Source: Cunninghamella blakesleeana
Lineage: Eukaryota > Mucoromycota > Mucoromycetes > Mucorales > Cunninghamellaceae
Assembly (NCBI GenBank): GCA_017871115.1
Contig: JAFCIZ010000007.1
Coordinates: forward strand, 1,426,001-1,490,000
Reading direction: 5' to 3'
DNA: 64,000 nt
Part shown: positions 37,111 through 49,541 of the stretch, piece after piece
Layout: each line of letters begins with the position of its first letter
Numbering within the stretch: the first letter of the stretch is position 1
The notes under the pieces: model-generated
Told to the model about the DNA's origin: nothing
The model's input: the letters and a program-made list of their open reading frames with translations, nothing else
The model's database searches: none
Program-made: the position numbers and the translations under genes

Positions 37111-39157
37111 ATGTGCGATTTATCAGATCCTAATATTACTAAAGCTTACCAAGAAATTATTGAAGGTGAATCGACTGACTGGTAAATGAGAGTTTTATAA
37201 AATAGTGGTTTTTATTTTTTTATTTTCTTATTTCACAAAAGATATGTCTACATTTATCTTTATCCTTTATCAAGATGAAAGAAGGTTGACTTATGTATAT
37301 ATATATTAATAGGTTAATATTAGGTTACAACGATACTCGAGATGTTATTTCTTTATATTCTCAAGGTAGCAATGGTCTTAGGTATATATATAAAATAAAA
37401 GTTAAAAAAAATGACAGATATAAAAAAAAGAGTAAGACTTTTTTTTAAATAATCATTTTATTTTATCTATAGTGAATTTCGAAACCAATTAAAAGAGGAA
37501 ATTCTTTTTGGTTTTGTAAGAGTAGAAGATAGATTTATTCTTATTTCTTACGTTCCGGATCAAGTCAGGTAAATGAAAAAATAATAGTGATGATGAAATA
37601 GAAACGGTTCTTGTATATAAATAGAAATGTTTATTTTAGTTAAAAAAATGAATCAAACTAATTTATTGTGTCATTTATTTACTAATATTTTTTTCATTTG
37701 TTTGTTTATTATTTAATATGCATAAATATATAGTGGAGTAAGAAGAGGTAATATAATTAAAAAAAACGGGATTGGGATTTAATATAATGTTTTATGTACA
37801 TCAAAGGGTCAATGGCCTATATATTATTATTATTTATATGTTTATTTTATATTTATCATCACTATAGCCAGAACATTAGTACATAGTAGATCAGTAGCAG
37901 GACTTCTTCAAGTACATCATGCACAAATCACAGCTTCATCATTAGCAGATCTAAGTGACGCCAATATTAGAACACGATTAAAATTAGGTGAAAACCAGGT
38001 CCCTAATCGATCTCGACCACCTTCTTTATCTGAACGTAAACGTGCTTCTCTTCAAGCTCGTCGCCAATCTCAACAACAAATGCAAGCTCCTTCTTTACCT
38101 GTTTCACCTACAACCAGTACTGCTTCTTACTCTGCTGAACCTGAAAATTTTGAAGAAGCTCATGAAGAATTTATTACTGAAACAAATGATCATACTGACG
38201 CACCAGTAATAACAGCAACAGCATCAGCAGCAGCAGCAACAGAAGTTTCATCAACACCATCACCTTATACGAATGAAAATGATCATACGGTAGAAAACGG
38301 TCAACAACATATGGAAAATGGGGAAGGACAAGATACAAATGTAGAGGAAGAAAATAAAAAACAATTAGCTGAAGAAAAAAGATTAAACGAGGAAAAGAAG
38401 TTGGCAGAAGAAAAAAGAATTGCTGAAGAAAAAAAGATAGCAGAAGAAAAACGTATTGCTGAAGAAAAACGTGTTGCAGAAGAAAAAAGAATTGCAGAAG
38501 AAAAACGTATTGCAGAAGAAAAGAGAATTGCTGAAGAAAAGAGAATTGCTGAAGAAAAGCGTAGAGCTGAAGAGCAAGCTGAAGTACAACGTCAATTAGA
38601 AAAAGAAAAAGAAGAAAAACAGCGACTTTTACAAATCCAGTTACAACAGGCTGAAAAAAATAAAGATGTAAATGAATAGAAAAGGAGGAAATCAAAATCA
38701 AAATCGAAATTCATGCTAATACTTTTTTTTTTATCATTGTTGTTATTTTTTTTTTTATCAAATAGATATTTTTACAAGGATTTACAAATATTCAATCCAA
38801 CAACTGTCCCGTAAGTTTAGATAATTTAAATAAATAAACTAATATTACATATGAATCTAATTTAATTTAATTTTAATCCTTATTTAGTTTTGGAGACGTA
38901 GATATATTTTAATTCGTGGAAAAAGTTTAGCTTTATACCGAGATGTTTTAGCACCTTCGCCTATTAATATTATTGACTTGAACACAGTTACAAATATACG
39001 CTGGGCCAATATGGAAACAGACATTTATGTTCCCAATTCTTTTGTTATTGATATTCAAGATGGTTCCCTTGCGTCCTCTTATCACTTTTTCCCTGATCAT
39101 AAACAAGATGCCAATACCATTTTCTCCGCTCTTCAAACTGTTACCAAAGCAAAATAA
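37111..39157 (+). CDS. ADF-H domain / coiled-coil / PH domain protein
   Basis: Model: join(37111..37181, 37313..37381, 37473..37568, 37734..37747, 37868..38667, 38766..38810, 38888..39157), 454 residues. An N-terminal ADF-homology domain (about 1-130) is coactosin/Abp1-like: CDLSDPNITKAY, DWLILGYN, ILISYVPDQVSGVRRARTLVHSRS. A Pro/Ser-rich linker is followed by a long charged coiled coil (about 215-345) built of EEKR(I/K/V)AEEK repeats. A C-terminal PH domain (about 355-454) shows NCPFWRRRYILIRGKSLALYRD. ADF-H domains of this class bind F-actin; PH domains bind phosphoinositides. The inferred role is linking cortical actin to membranes, for example in endocytosis or polarity. The 14-nt exon 4 completes the conserved SGVRRAR segment and supports the model. 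No SH3 domain is present, unlike Abp1. Confidence 0.87.
38390..38575 (+). repeat. Short tandem coding repeat, EEKRIA-type
   Basis: About ten imperfect copies of an 18-nt unit lie in the coiled coil of the ADF-H/PH gene. The two copies near 38518-38553 are nearly identical, implying recent local duplication. Confidence 0.85.
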
Positions 39158-39220
39158 TTTTTTAATATAATTTAACTTGTTTTATTTTAATCTTTATTTT
39201 ATTATTTTTATTATTTTTAC

Positions 39221-39261
<41 letters not shown>

Positions 39262-39655
39262 GTATTTTCTTTTTAATTTAATTACTTTTTTTACTTATTA
39301 ACTCTCTATGCGCTATATATATTATTTTATAAATTAAAGTTTTTTTTTTTTTTTTTTTTCAAGCCAATCATTTTTGGGAACATTTCTTTTTTAAAAAAAG
39401 GATAAATATAGCTTTATTGTCATTTCTTATTTACTATTTTAAGAATGTGTTTTTTATTTTTATTTTATTATTATATTATTAAAAATAGGTATAAACAATT
39501 ATAATAAAAAAATAAAGTAAAGTACGTTGAATTTGAAAGAGAGGAAAGGAAAACAAAAAATAAGAAAGGAAATAATAATAAAAAAAAGATATTGTACAAA
39601 AAGAAATTCTAGAAAAAGAAATAAATAATTGAAAAAAGATGGTTGATCCATCCAT

Positions 39656-39694
<39 letters not shown>

Positions 39695-39738
39695 TTTTAT
39701 AATTTTTATATTGTATATGGTTGATTATTAACTGATTT
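39158..39738. other. Intergenic, convergent 3' ends (ADF-H-PH / NIPA-like)
   Basis: This 581-bp stretch holds (ATT)n at about 39220-39260, a T-run near 39340-39359 and a (TA)n run at 39658-39689 close to the transporter stop. No gene was seen. Confidence 0.5.
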
Positions 39739-42274
39739 CTAAAAGGATGATAAAGGATCTGTATTATCTTGTACACGTCGTTGAGAATTTGTTCCAGTAT
39801 TAACAGGTCTTACACCATTAGAAGTTGGAGGAGGATCTAATAAAAATGGTTCTTGTTGTTGTGGTTCATCAGATACTGGATCATTTGTTAATAAATCTAG
39901 AAAAAAAAAAAAAAAGAATTATGAATAAACATATTTCGTTTGCTTTTTTTTTTACATCATACTCTTTCCCATTTTTTTTTTTTTTTTTAAAAAAAACTCT
40001 GTTATGATTAATATTAATAATAATTACCTTTTTGCTTTGTATTTGGTTTTTTACTTGACACTTTATCTAAACTAATTGTATCAGTATACTGTTGGTGAGA
40101 AGCAGGAACCAATTCAATACCGTTGTAATCATCTATAGATGATTTTGAACGACGATTGAGAGTAAGTGATTTTCTAGAAGTAGATGCATATCTACTAGCA
40201 CCTGCTAAAGGAATTGAAAATAAATCAGCAGCACCAGGTTCATTCATTCCATTTTGTTGTATACGGCCATTCCCATTATCATGGCCACCCTCTTCATCAT
40301 CGTCATCATCCAATTCATCGTCTGAATTTAAATATTTTTCATTATCAAATAAACGTAATAAACTACTTCTACGGTTATCATGACTGCCGATACTGCTTTC
40401 ATCATCTTCTAAAGGTTGATGGGTTTGACTACGAGAATGGTGTAAAAGGGCCACGCCTGAACAAATAATAAGAAAACCAAAGACGGAAGTAGTGACATCA
40501 GTACCAGAAGCGTCAAATCCTCTATAAAACACAGTTGCACTGACAATGGTTGCGGTTGTAAAAATAACATAATAGGTAGGCGTGACTAATGCTGTATTGA
40601 AGATGTTAAGGGCTTTATTTAGGTAAATGATTTGAACCATTAAGGTAACCACAGTTAGTGCCAGCACTAAATAAACAAACCAGTTGGTGAATTGATTTTC
40701 GACTGCTAATGAGTGTACAATGGTACCTCCAATCCCTTGTGTGAAGACGACTGATAATGATCCGATTAATGAACAGATTGTAATATATACCAACATATTT
40801 TTATTTCCCCATCTTGGTCCACAATAATAAATTAGGAATAATGATGCCCCGACTGCCAGGAATGCGTAAGTCATGAATCCTATATACCAAAATAAATAAA
40901 TACACATATAAATACGTCCATATATTAATGCCTTTCTCTTTTATATATATATATATTATAATAAAAGTATGTGAAGAACCTATTTTACCTTTTGATAGCA
41001 TTAAACCTCTGAATGTTGAAATAGAATTATCAGCTGCACCTTCTTCCGGCGCATGTAAAACAATAATAATAGCACCAAGTACACATTGAATACATCCAAT
41101 AATACCTTGAAACGTCAATCCTTCTTTTAAAAAGATGTTTGATAATACAGCACTAAGCCAAATAAATAATAAAATATAGATGTTATATTAATGAGCTGAG
41201 TTTTTTTTTATTTATTATCCCCTTTCCATTTTTTCTCCTTTTAATCATTCATTACTATTGTTATTATCGTCACCGTCAATCAATAACGATAAAATGGAGA
41301 CTATGTTTTCGTTTACTTACCTAATGACAACACTTAAAGCACCAAGAGGTGTAACTAAAATGGCAGGTGCAAAAGCATAGGCTACAAAATTACAAGCTTC
41401 ACCAACAACCACTATTAAAAGATTTTTTGAAAAAAAAAAAAAAAAATACATATAATTAATCTCCAGTTTTTTAACTCTATTTAAGCTATCTCTTGGCATT
41501 AATAAAAAAAAAATTTTTTTTTTCCTTTTTCTATTTTTCTATTGTTTAAAACATCCTTCTCTCATCTATTATATATATATGTATATATGTGAGTCTATGT
41601 ATCAACTAGTTTCGACTTACTTAGTATCATCCCAGTCCACCACATAGTAGATTTTAAATAACCATAACCTTCCCCAGCAGCATTTCCTATTAATAGTTGA
41701 AGATAAATTAGGTAATGTTATTATATATATATAATATGACCGGAGTTTCATCGTTAGACTGATAGTGATGATGATTATAGATATAACTATATATTTACCT
41801 GACCGTGCGGTCGAATCTAAAAGTCCTTTCTTTTTAAATACAAAACTACTACCAATAAAAAGACCTATTAAATATAAGAATAGAAAAAAAAAAAGTATGT
41901 AAATAAATAAATAAATAAATAATATATATAAATATATATATATATATATATGTGTTTATTTATACATGTATGTATGTATGTATATATTTATATATATTAA
42001 TATATCATCCCATTTTTATACACACTTGGATTTTTTTTTAATAAAGTCCCTTTTAAATATTTTATATATCAATCTTAACCTTTCCTCCCCCCCTTATTTT
42101 TTATTATTATTATTATTTTCATCTTGTTCGAATCTAATATTCTGTTTATATATATATATATGAAATAAACTTACCGCTTGCAACAGCCAAAGTAACCCCT
42201 ATTCCTTTATAAAGAGCACCATGAGCTTCTAATGCTTCTGCTGATAGTGTTATTGTTGTATTTGAATTTTCCAT
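39739..42274 (-). CDS. NIPA-like magnesium transporter
   Basis: Model: complement(join(39739..39896, 40028..40879, 40989..41152, 41321..41411, 41621..41686, 41799..41864, 42175..42274)), 498 residues. It is a multi-pass membrane protein of the NIPA/DMT superfamily, with LFIGSSFVFKKKGL, WTGMILMVVGEACNFVAYAF, PAILVTPLGALSVV, FLKEGLTFQGIIGC, NKALNIFNTALVTPTYYVIFT and SGTDVTTSVFGFLIICSGV, all close to NIPA1-4 signatures. About eight or nine transmembrane helices occupy residues 20-310; a disordered acidic cytosolic tail follows. NIPA proteins mediate Mg2+ transport; substrate specificity here is inferred from family. Exon 3 to 4 splicing makes the codon for the Met in GMILMVVG, which fits the conserved helix. 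Confidence 0.9.
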
Positions 42275-42320
42275 TATATTTAAAGTTTATGTAAGTTGTA
42301 TAGATTATAAGAATTGGTGA

Positions 42321-42351
<31 letters not shown>

Positions 42352-43561
42352 CGATGATATATATATATTAAAAATATTATAACGACAGTTGATCTTGCTT
42401 AATAAAGTTATATATATAATACATATATAGGATAGTGTTCCCGGTTGGAAGTTGATGTATTATTTTTTTATATATAATCTATAGTATATATAAATAAATA
42501 TATATAATCTATAAAATAGAGTTTATAATATAATTATATATATGATAATAATAAAGTGAATATATATATATATATATATATATAATATAAATATATATTA
42601 TATATGTGTTTTATATACAATAAAAGAAAAAAGTTATGGAAAAGAAGTAGGAAAAAAAAAAAAGAACAGAAAGAAAGAATCAAAAAAAAAAAAATCCAGC
42701 CTTAGTCCTATTTTTAAATTTTTTTTAGTCGTTGTACCAAACTTTTATATAGGCCAATCAATTAGTATTTTTTTTTTTACTCCTCTCTCTTTTTTTCACC
42801 TTTTATATTCTTTCTTTTCTTCTTTTATGATCATATGTTTCATAAAATGATCTGATAAATTAATCTACGTATATTTTATATTATAATCACATCTATTTAT
42901 TTATTATTTGATCCTTATATCAAAGGTTATGAATAATGTCTATAGTATAGAATAAAGTAGACGAGCTAATAATAATAATACTATTATTATTATAATAATA
43001 TAAATATAGCCTTATATAGAATCAATTAGAATAATAAAACACAAGTTATCATATGGAATTTAAAAAGAAATAAAGAGTTAAATTACGAATATTAATTATT
43101 TGATTTAAAATATATATACATATATATTTATATTGATTGATTGATTGATTGATTGATTTAATATTAATTTAGAATACAGTTTTATTATTTAAATAATATA
43201 GAATAATAATTAAGGTAAGGATGATGATGGTAATAATAATGATTATATATATATATATATATATAATCATTTTTTGTAGTAAATAGGTAAATAGTAAATA
43301 AGATTTAATAAAAGTAATACAACAATTATGAAAATAAAGGTGAGTGAGTATAAAAGATATTCGGTTACATTTTAGATCTTTTAAATAAATAAAATAATTA
43401 AGTTAATAAATTAAGGTTTGGTTTTTTTTTTTTAAAAAATAAATAAATAATAAAATAAATAAATAGTATGTAGTAATAATAATATATATGAATCAACTAA
43501 ATTTTTTTTTTTTTTCTCTTTCCTTCTTTTTTCATTTTTACTTTACAATTTTTTAATTATT
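42275..43561. other. Intergenic between NIPA-like start and mucin-like stop
   Basis: This 1.3-kb stretch is very AT-rich with several (TA)n runs (for example 42322-42352 and 42559-42586) and a (GATT)n run at 43132-43157. It holds the NIPA-like promoter and the 3' UTR of the mucin-like gene. No ORF is supported. Confidence 0.5.
43132..43157. repeat. (GATT)n microsatellite
   Basis: Six to seven GATT units lie in noncoding DNA downstream of the mucin-like gene. Confidence 0.9.
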
Positions 43562-46297
43562 TTAGAAATAACCATAATTTTTGGATCCATTAGAATGTTG
43601 GCTACCCAATTCATCATGGCTTGCCATAGCTCTAAAAGGATTATATTGGCCTGGAGGAGAAGAAGAAGCAAAGTCGGTTGCAAATTGAGGTTGATACGTT
43701 GATGTAGGTTTATTTACTAATAAAGGAGCATTATAAGGTTGGGAACTAACAGTAGATCTGAAATCTTGAGAACTATTACTATTATTATTATAATTTGATG
43801 GTAAGGGAGAAGTGGATGGAACAACGTTATGATTATCTTCTATATATTCAAATTGAGAGTCATCAATATTATCGTTGGTTTCATTATTGTTGGAGTGATA
43901 AAAGGATGGGACACCACCATTACTTTGTTGATGATGTTGTTGATAAGAAGTAGATATACCAGAAGGTTCCGACATTTCTCTTATACTGTCATGATTATTA
44001 TTACTATTATTATTTAATTGCTGAGCACTTTCATTTCCATTCAGTACTTGAGTTAAAAAGTTAAATTTAGATAATCTAGCTTGCTGTTTATCATGGCCAC
44101 CGGCGGCAGCAGCAGCTGTGGTAGCAGGCGACATGGTTCTATAAGTCCGACCATTTTCTTCATCTTCATATTCATTTCCTAAATCATGTTCTTTAAATCG
44201 CGCAGCTCTTAATTGTATTTGTCTAGAACGGCGTTGCCACCGAAGTAAACCAAATAAGATTAAAATGGCACCAGCAATACAGCCTAAAGTAACACCGGCT
44301 ATTTGACCACCAGAGAGCGCATTGGATACAATAGGGGTAGGTCTATTACGGCAAACATTACCTTGGCCACAAAAGGATGATAAGCATTGGAAATCTTCGT
44401 AACATTGATCCCCATTGTTTTTTAATAAAACACATTGTTTCAAAGCTGCATTACAGAAATATTCTTTAGGACATTTGCCATTAATGGCGTTTCGATCTGA
44501 AGCACATTCGTTGTTTCCAAGCACTAACGATGGAACTAAAGTAGAGGAGGTGACTGAGAAACTGGGCGAGGTTTGTGTAATTACTGGTTCAATAGATGAT
44601 GTGGTAAGAACCTCGGTTGTTGTTGTTGTAGGTGAAGGCGTTGTAGTGGTGGCTGCTTCATTTGTTGTTGTACTGGCCTGTGTTTCAGGTACTGTTGTAG
44701 CAGAGTCTGTAATGGAAGCTGGTGTAGTGGATACTTCGGTTGTGAAAGTGGAAGTAGTAGTTTCTTCTTCTTGGGAACTAGTAATGGCTTGTGGTTGGGT
44801 GGCTGAAGGTGCAGTGGTGGTAGTAATAGTAGTGCTTTCTTCTGTAATAGATTCAGTTTCAGATGCAGTAGGAGAAGGAGATGGTGATTCTGTAACAGTT
44901 GGATAATAGGTGCTTTCAGTAGTGCTTTCTTCTTCTGTAGTAGTATAGGAAGTGGAGTCACTAGTGGCAGTAGTTGGTGCTGGTGTAGGTTGGTAAGATT
45001 CTGTTTCAGTATAAGAAGTTTCAGCAGTAGTAATGGTTGATGATTCAGTTTCAGTAGGTTCAGGAGTAGGAGTAGGAGTAGGAGATTCAGATTCAGTATA
45101 AGGGGGAGTTGTGTCTGTTATAGTAGGTGAAGAATCAGTAGGTGTGGCGGATTCATTGGAAGTGGGAGTGGGAGTAGTAACAGGGGTATCTGTTGGTTTA
45201 CCATCATCAGACGTGGCTGGGTCGGTAGGAGTAGCAGTAGGACCAGGTTTTTCAGTACCTTCTGTTGGCCCATCAGTAGGTTTTTCAGTGCCTTCTGTTG
45301 GTCCATCAGTAGGTTTTCCTTTGTCATCTTCAGGTCCACCAGTTGGTTTTCCCTTATCGTCTTCAGGTCCACCAGTTGGTTTTCCCTTATCGTCTTCAGG
45401 TCCACCAGTTGGTTTTCCCTTATCGTCTTCAGGTCCACCAGTTGGTTTTCCCTTATCATCCTCAGGTCCGCCGGTAGGTTTTTCTTTATCATCTGCTGGT
45501 CCACCTGTAGGCTTTTCTTTATCATCTGCTGGTCCACCTGTAGGCTTTTCTTTGTCGTCTGCTGGTCCACCTGTTGGTTTTTCTTTGTCTTCAGCTGGCC
45601 CACCGGTAGGTTTGCCATTACCTTCCGTTGGTTCGTCGACAGGCTTTTCTTTATCATCGACAGGCTGTTGATCTACTGGTTTTTCTTTGTCATCGACAGG
45701 CTGATCTTTTGGTTTTTCTTTATCGTCAATTGGCTGTTGATCTACTGGTTTCTCTTTTTCATCAACAGGCGCATCTTTTGGTTTTTCTTTGTCATCAGCT
45801 GGTTGTTGGTCTACTGGATTTTCTTTATCGTCAATTGGCTGTTGGTCTACAGGTTTTTCATTATCGTTAATAGGTTGATCATTTGGTTTTCCAACATCAT
45901 CAATAGGTGATCCTATATTTTTTTTAGACAAGAAAATCATTATATAGATAAATATATATTTAGCAAAAGAAATAAAAAGTAAAATAAAAAGAAATAAAAA
46001 TTAGTATTATATAATAATAGGGATTAAATGAAATATAAATTAACTAATAATTTACCTTCATTATTTCCTGCAGGTGGTGCCCTTTTTATGTAATCCATTT
46101 GTTGTATTTCATAAGTAGAAGCTAATAGAATAATAAAATAAATTGAATAATGAATTATTTATTATTGTTTTTATTATTCATATATAATAGTTCGTGTTTA
46201 TTTAATTTTTCTAACCTGCTAGAGCTGTGTGCTGTAAAAGAAGGCAGATACAGAAAAATAAAAATAATATAGTATGAAGTTTATATGAAGTGAACAT
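43562..46297 (-). CDS. Repeat-rich mucin-like single-pass membrane protein
   Basis: Model: complement(join(43562..45912, 46056..46121, 46216..46297)), 832 residues. Exon 1 encodes a signal peptide (27 aa, ILFLFFCICLLLQHTALA). Residues about 53-285 are acidic/Pro tandem repeats (units such as PVDQQPIDDKEK and 11-mers like GPEDDKGKPTG). Residues 285-515 are extremely Ser/Thr/Pro-rich, likely O-mannosylated. A cysteine-rich module (about 517-570, CASDRNAINGKC through CGQGNVC) precedes one transmembrane helix (about 584-606). A disordered cytosolic tail of about 225 aa starts with WQRRSR. This layout (signal peptide, rigid glycosylated stalk, Cys module, membrane span, tail) resembles fungal cell-wall sensors or mucins such as Msb2, Mid2 and Wsc, but without a recognisable WSC domain; the function is inferred. 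Confidence 0.85.
45330..45480 (-). repeat. Homogenised 33-bp coding tandem repeats
   Basis: Repeat starts at 45331, 45364, 45397, 45430 and 45463 are exactly 33 bp apart; the first four intervals are nearly identical at DNA level, including synonymous sites. The 11-aa units carry KGKPTGGP. Diverged copies continue to about 45620. This is a minisatellite in coding sequence and probably length-polymorphic. Confidence 0.93.
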
Positions 46298-47623
46298 TAT
46301 GAATAAAAAGGAAGGTAAATATATAGATATATATATGTAATATAATAATATAATAATAATATATATCTATATTATTATTATTATTATATTATTATTATTA
46401 TTATAAAAGAGTGAAGGAGCGGAATAGAGAAAAGAGAGGAAGAGAGTGTAGAAGTAATTGAAAAAAATGAAAAAAAAAGGTAGAAAGAAAATGAAAAAAG
46501 AGAAAAAAAAAAAATTAATATTAAAAATTAGAAACGGAGTTCAACTTGTTACACACACCCGCAAAAAGATTATATTAAAATAAGGCGAAGATCATTTTCA
46601 TTACCTTTCCCCTTTTAACAAGATATAAAAAAAGATAAATCTCTTTCACTCCTATTCGATTTATATTATAAATATATTTTTATATCTATTAAAAATAATA
46701 TCAAGCTGAATTCAATTAATAAAAAAAAATATAGTAAAATACCTTGTGGCTCAGGGCAAAATGCCTGACTTTTAATAATGGTTTTGCTTTGTTCAAAAAA
46801 AGCAATAAAAGCTTATTTCCAACAGAAATATAGAAATAATAAAGGTGACGTATTTTATCACTTTGCCTTCTTATTTCTCTTCTTTATCATCTTCTTGTTC
46901 TTAATTTAAAATTTTGTTCTCCTTTTTATTTTTTAGATTATATATATATATATATATATGTATATATAGTAATATAATAAAAGAAGTTGAAATAATAAAT
47001 AAAATCCCTTTATTACAAGTACCTTCGTTTTTTTTTAATCTTTTTCAATTTTTTGTTTTTTTAATATTAAAAAAATCATATTTGTATTAAACTTTTTTTA
47101 TATTTGTTTTTTTTTTCTACTTTGTCTTACCTCGAAAAAAATAAAATCGTGTTTGATTACCTGTTAATGTTTAGATCAAAATAGGATCTTCCAATCATGT
47201 GAAAAGTTAAAGTGGTACATTTTAAACAAAGGTTAGTTCAGTGTTTTTTTAATTTACTATGTGTACATTTGTATTCTCTATTCAAATAAAGCAATTCATG
47301 TATAAAAAAAGGAAAGCTTTATTGTATTTTTAAGATTTATTTATTTATTTTTATCATGCTATTAAGATGAATAATAATAATAATAACAAAAACCAATTTG
47401 TAAATTGTTAAAGAACAAAGTCAGTAAAACTCATTTTTCGTAACTTCAAAGTCCGTCTATCAAAAGCGCCTTTGTCGATGTTTTTGGTATTTAGCCTGGG
47501 ACTGGTTTTTGAATTTTTTATTTAGGAAAAAATTAAAATAATCAAAAGAGGCATCCATCTAAATAAATCAATCTTTTTTATTTTGTAAATCTTTTTTATT
47601 TATTTTATTATTAATATCTTTCA
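46298..47623. other. Divergent intergenic region (mucin-like / RNF220-like)
   Basis: This 1.3-kb AT-rich stretch has an ATT/TAA inverted-repeat-like block at about 46335-46405 and (TA)n at about 46939-46969. No coding signal. Confidence 0.5.
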
Positions 47624-49541
47624 ATGTCTGATAAAGAAATAATTAAAAAGTAAAAAAAACATATCTATTTATAAAGATATAGAAAATGACAACTGAACGA
47701 CAAAAAAAAAAAATCAGAAAAATAGAATCCCGACCCGCAACAAATTTTTTAATTAAATTTTTTGGATTTAACTTTTTTTTTTCTTACCTTTTTTATATAT
47801 TATTATTAGTGGTAAAAAGAAACGATCTAGAGTAACAGCGCGCGAGCTGGAAGCTCTAGTTAGCGATAATAAGCAAAAAGGTACTTGATATAAATAACTA
47901 CAGCAAAAACCATACAACTACTACAATAATAATAATTACGTATATATATATATATATATATATTATATTCACTATTACTAAAATAGCTAATCAAGATTTA
48001 CCAAAATGTCCTATATGTCATTATCGTATTGAACCTCAATACTGGCAACTTCATTATCAATACGAATTGAAACGTTTAAATGATTTAGAGTCAGATATTT
48101 ATACAAATCCTTTAGATAATACGTAATAATAATTATGATAATTATAATATTAATAGTATTAAAAAGAATTATATATAGAATATTCAACGGAAATATTGTA
48201 TACCATCTATTTAGGCGAGGAAAGCGAGGCGCAGCCATAGCTGCAAAACGCCATTTGGAAAAAAAAATCAAAAAGCCTACATCAATTTATCAGTCCACTT
48301 TAGATAAAGTTAAACAAAATTCATCTCATCGTAAACAAGCCATAGATCGTTTATATTCACCAAGAATAGATTCGCCAGATTTAAACGGTAAATAATAATA
48401 ATAATAATAATGCTTACATCGTTATTATTATTATTGTAATTATTATTTTGCATAAATACTCAATTCTTTGCTTTATTATATTTTTTTTATATTTATTAAA
48501 TTTACAAAATAGATTTATCATTAGAAAGTTCAAGTGTTCAGACATGTTTTATTTGTAATCAAGCTTTACATGGTGATTCAGATTCTATTAATTTACATAT
48601 TGATCAATGCTTAATAAATATAGATAATAATAATCAAAGTACACCTGAAATTACATCAAGTAGCAATAATAATATTAATAATAATAATAATATGGATCAT
48701 AGTAATCAATGGGATGAATATGAATGGGCTGGTCAAGTCCGTGTTCGTGCAACATCTTTAATGGAAGGCGGTTATGGAGGTAATCAAATTTCATACATAT
48801 AAATAGATATTAATTATATTATTTATTGGTGTACATAAAATAATCTGATCATTTGTTTATTTACTTTTTTATTTTAATATATATTTATATATATAGGTGC
48901 AGGATTTGCAACTACTCAAAAAGATGATGATGTGGAAGATGATTTAGATATTGAAGAGGATGATATGGAATATGGAACAAGTCAATATAATGAACTCGAT
49001 ATTATGACAAATTTGGAACATGAGGATGAAAATGAATTGCGTGAAATGGTAACGGGTGGATTGTCGAAATCTAATTTCAATGAAATCAAAGTTGAAGATA
49101 ATGATGATGAAAAGTAAAAAAAAATAAATAAAGAGGATATATATAATTTATTATTATTATACAGCAAAACTTATTATACATATCTATTTCTTTATTATAT
49201 TTTCTTATAGTCAATCTATTCGTGAAGGATTTGAAGAAACAGTGTCAACAACTGGATGGGAAAAACATGAAAAAGCAACAGCATATTCAAATAGTAATAA
49301 TCCCGGCGGGAATCTTATCATTGATTCATTGAAATCTCGTATCCAACAATTAGAAGCTGAATCAAAATCAATCTCTCGTTGTTTAATATGTTTAGAGCCT
49401 CACAAAACACCTGTTACTTCGATTGTTTGCTGGCATGTTCATTGTGAAAAATGCTGGTTACAAACGCTAGGATCAAAAAAATTATGTCCTCAATGTCAAA
49501 AAATAACTACACCTGCTGATTTACGACGTATTTACTTGTAA
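47624..49541 (+). CDS. RNF220-like RING E3 ubiquitin ligase
   Basis: Model: join(47624..47649, 47810..47880, 47987..48122, 48215..48387, 48513..48779, 48897..49113, 49211..49541), 406 residues. The C-terminal RING at residues 354-392 is C3HC4 (CLICLEP, CWHVHCEKCWLQTLG, KKLCPQC). It is followed by the terminal PADLRRIYL, nearly identical in form to animal RNF220, where the RING and this end motif are diagnostic. Upstream are two Cys/His modules: CPICHYRIEPQYWQLHYQYE (about 37-60) and CFICNQ...HIDQC (about 165-190), also RNF220-like. A very acidic region and a coiled coil precede the RING. RNF220 ubiquitinates nuclear regulators in animals; fungal substrates are unknown to me. Exon 1 has only 26 coding nt, so the start rests on a single upstream ATG. 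Confidence 0.87.

Noticed and set aside
38174..38701. Minus-strand 175-codon Leu/Phe-rich frame
   Set aside because: Antisense of the EEKR coiled-coil repeats in the ADF-H/PH gene; composition is the complement of AAA/GAA codons.
45111..45671. 186-codon open frame on the + strand (PPVGFSLSSAG repeats), with other open frames alongside
   Set aside because: It is the antisense of the 33-bp (3n) coding repeats of the mucin-like gene; repeats without stops keep several frames open. No promoter or domain evidence.
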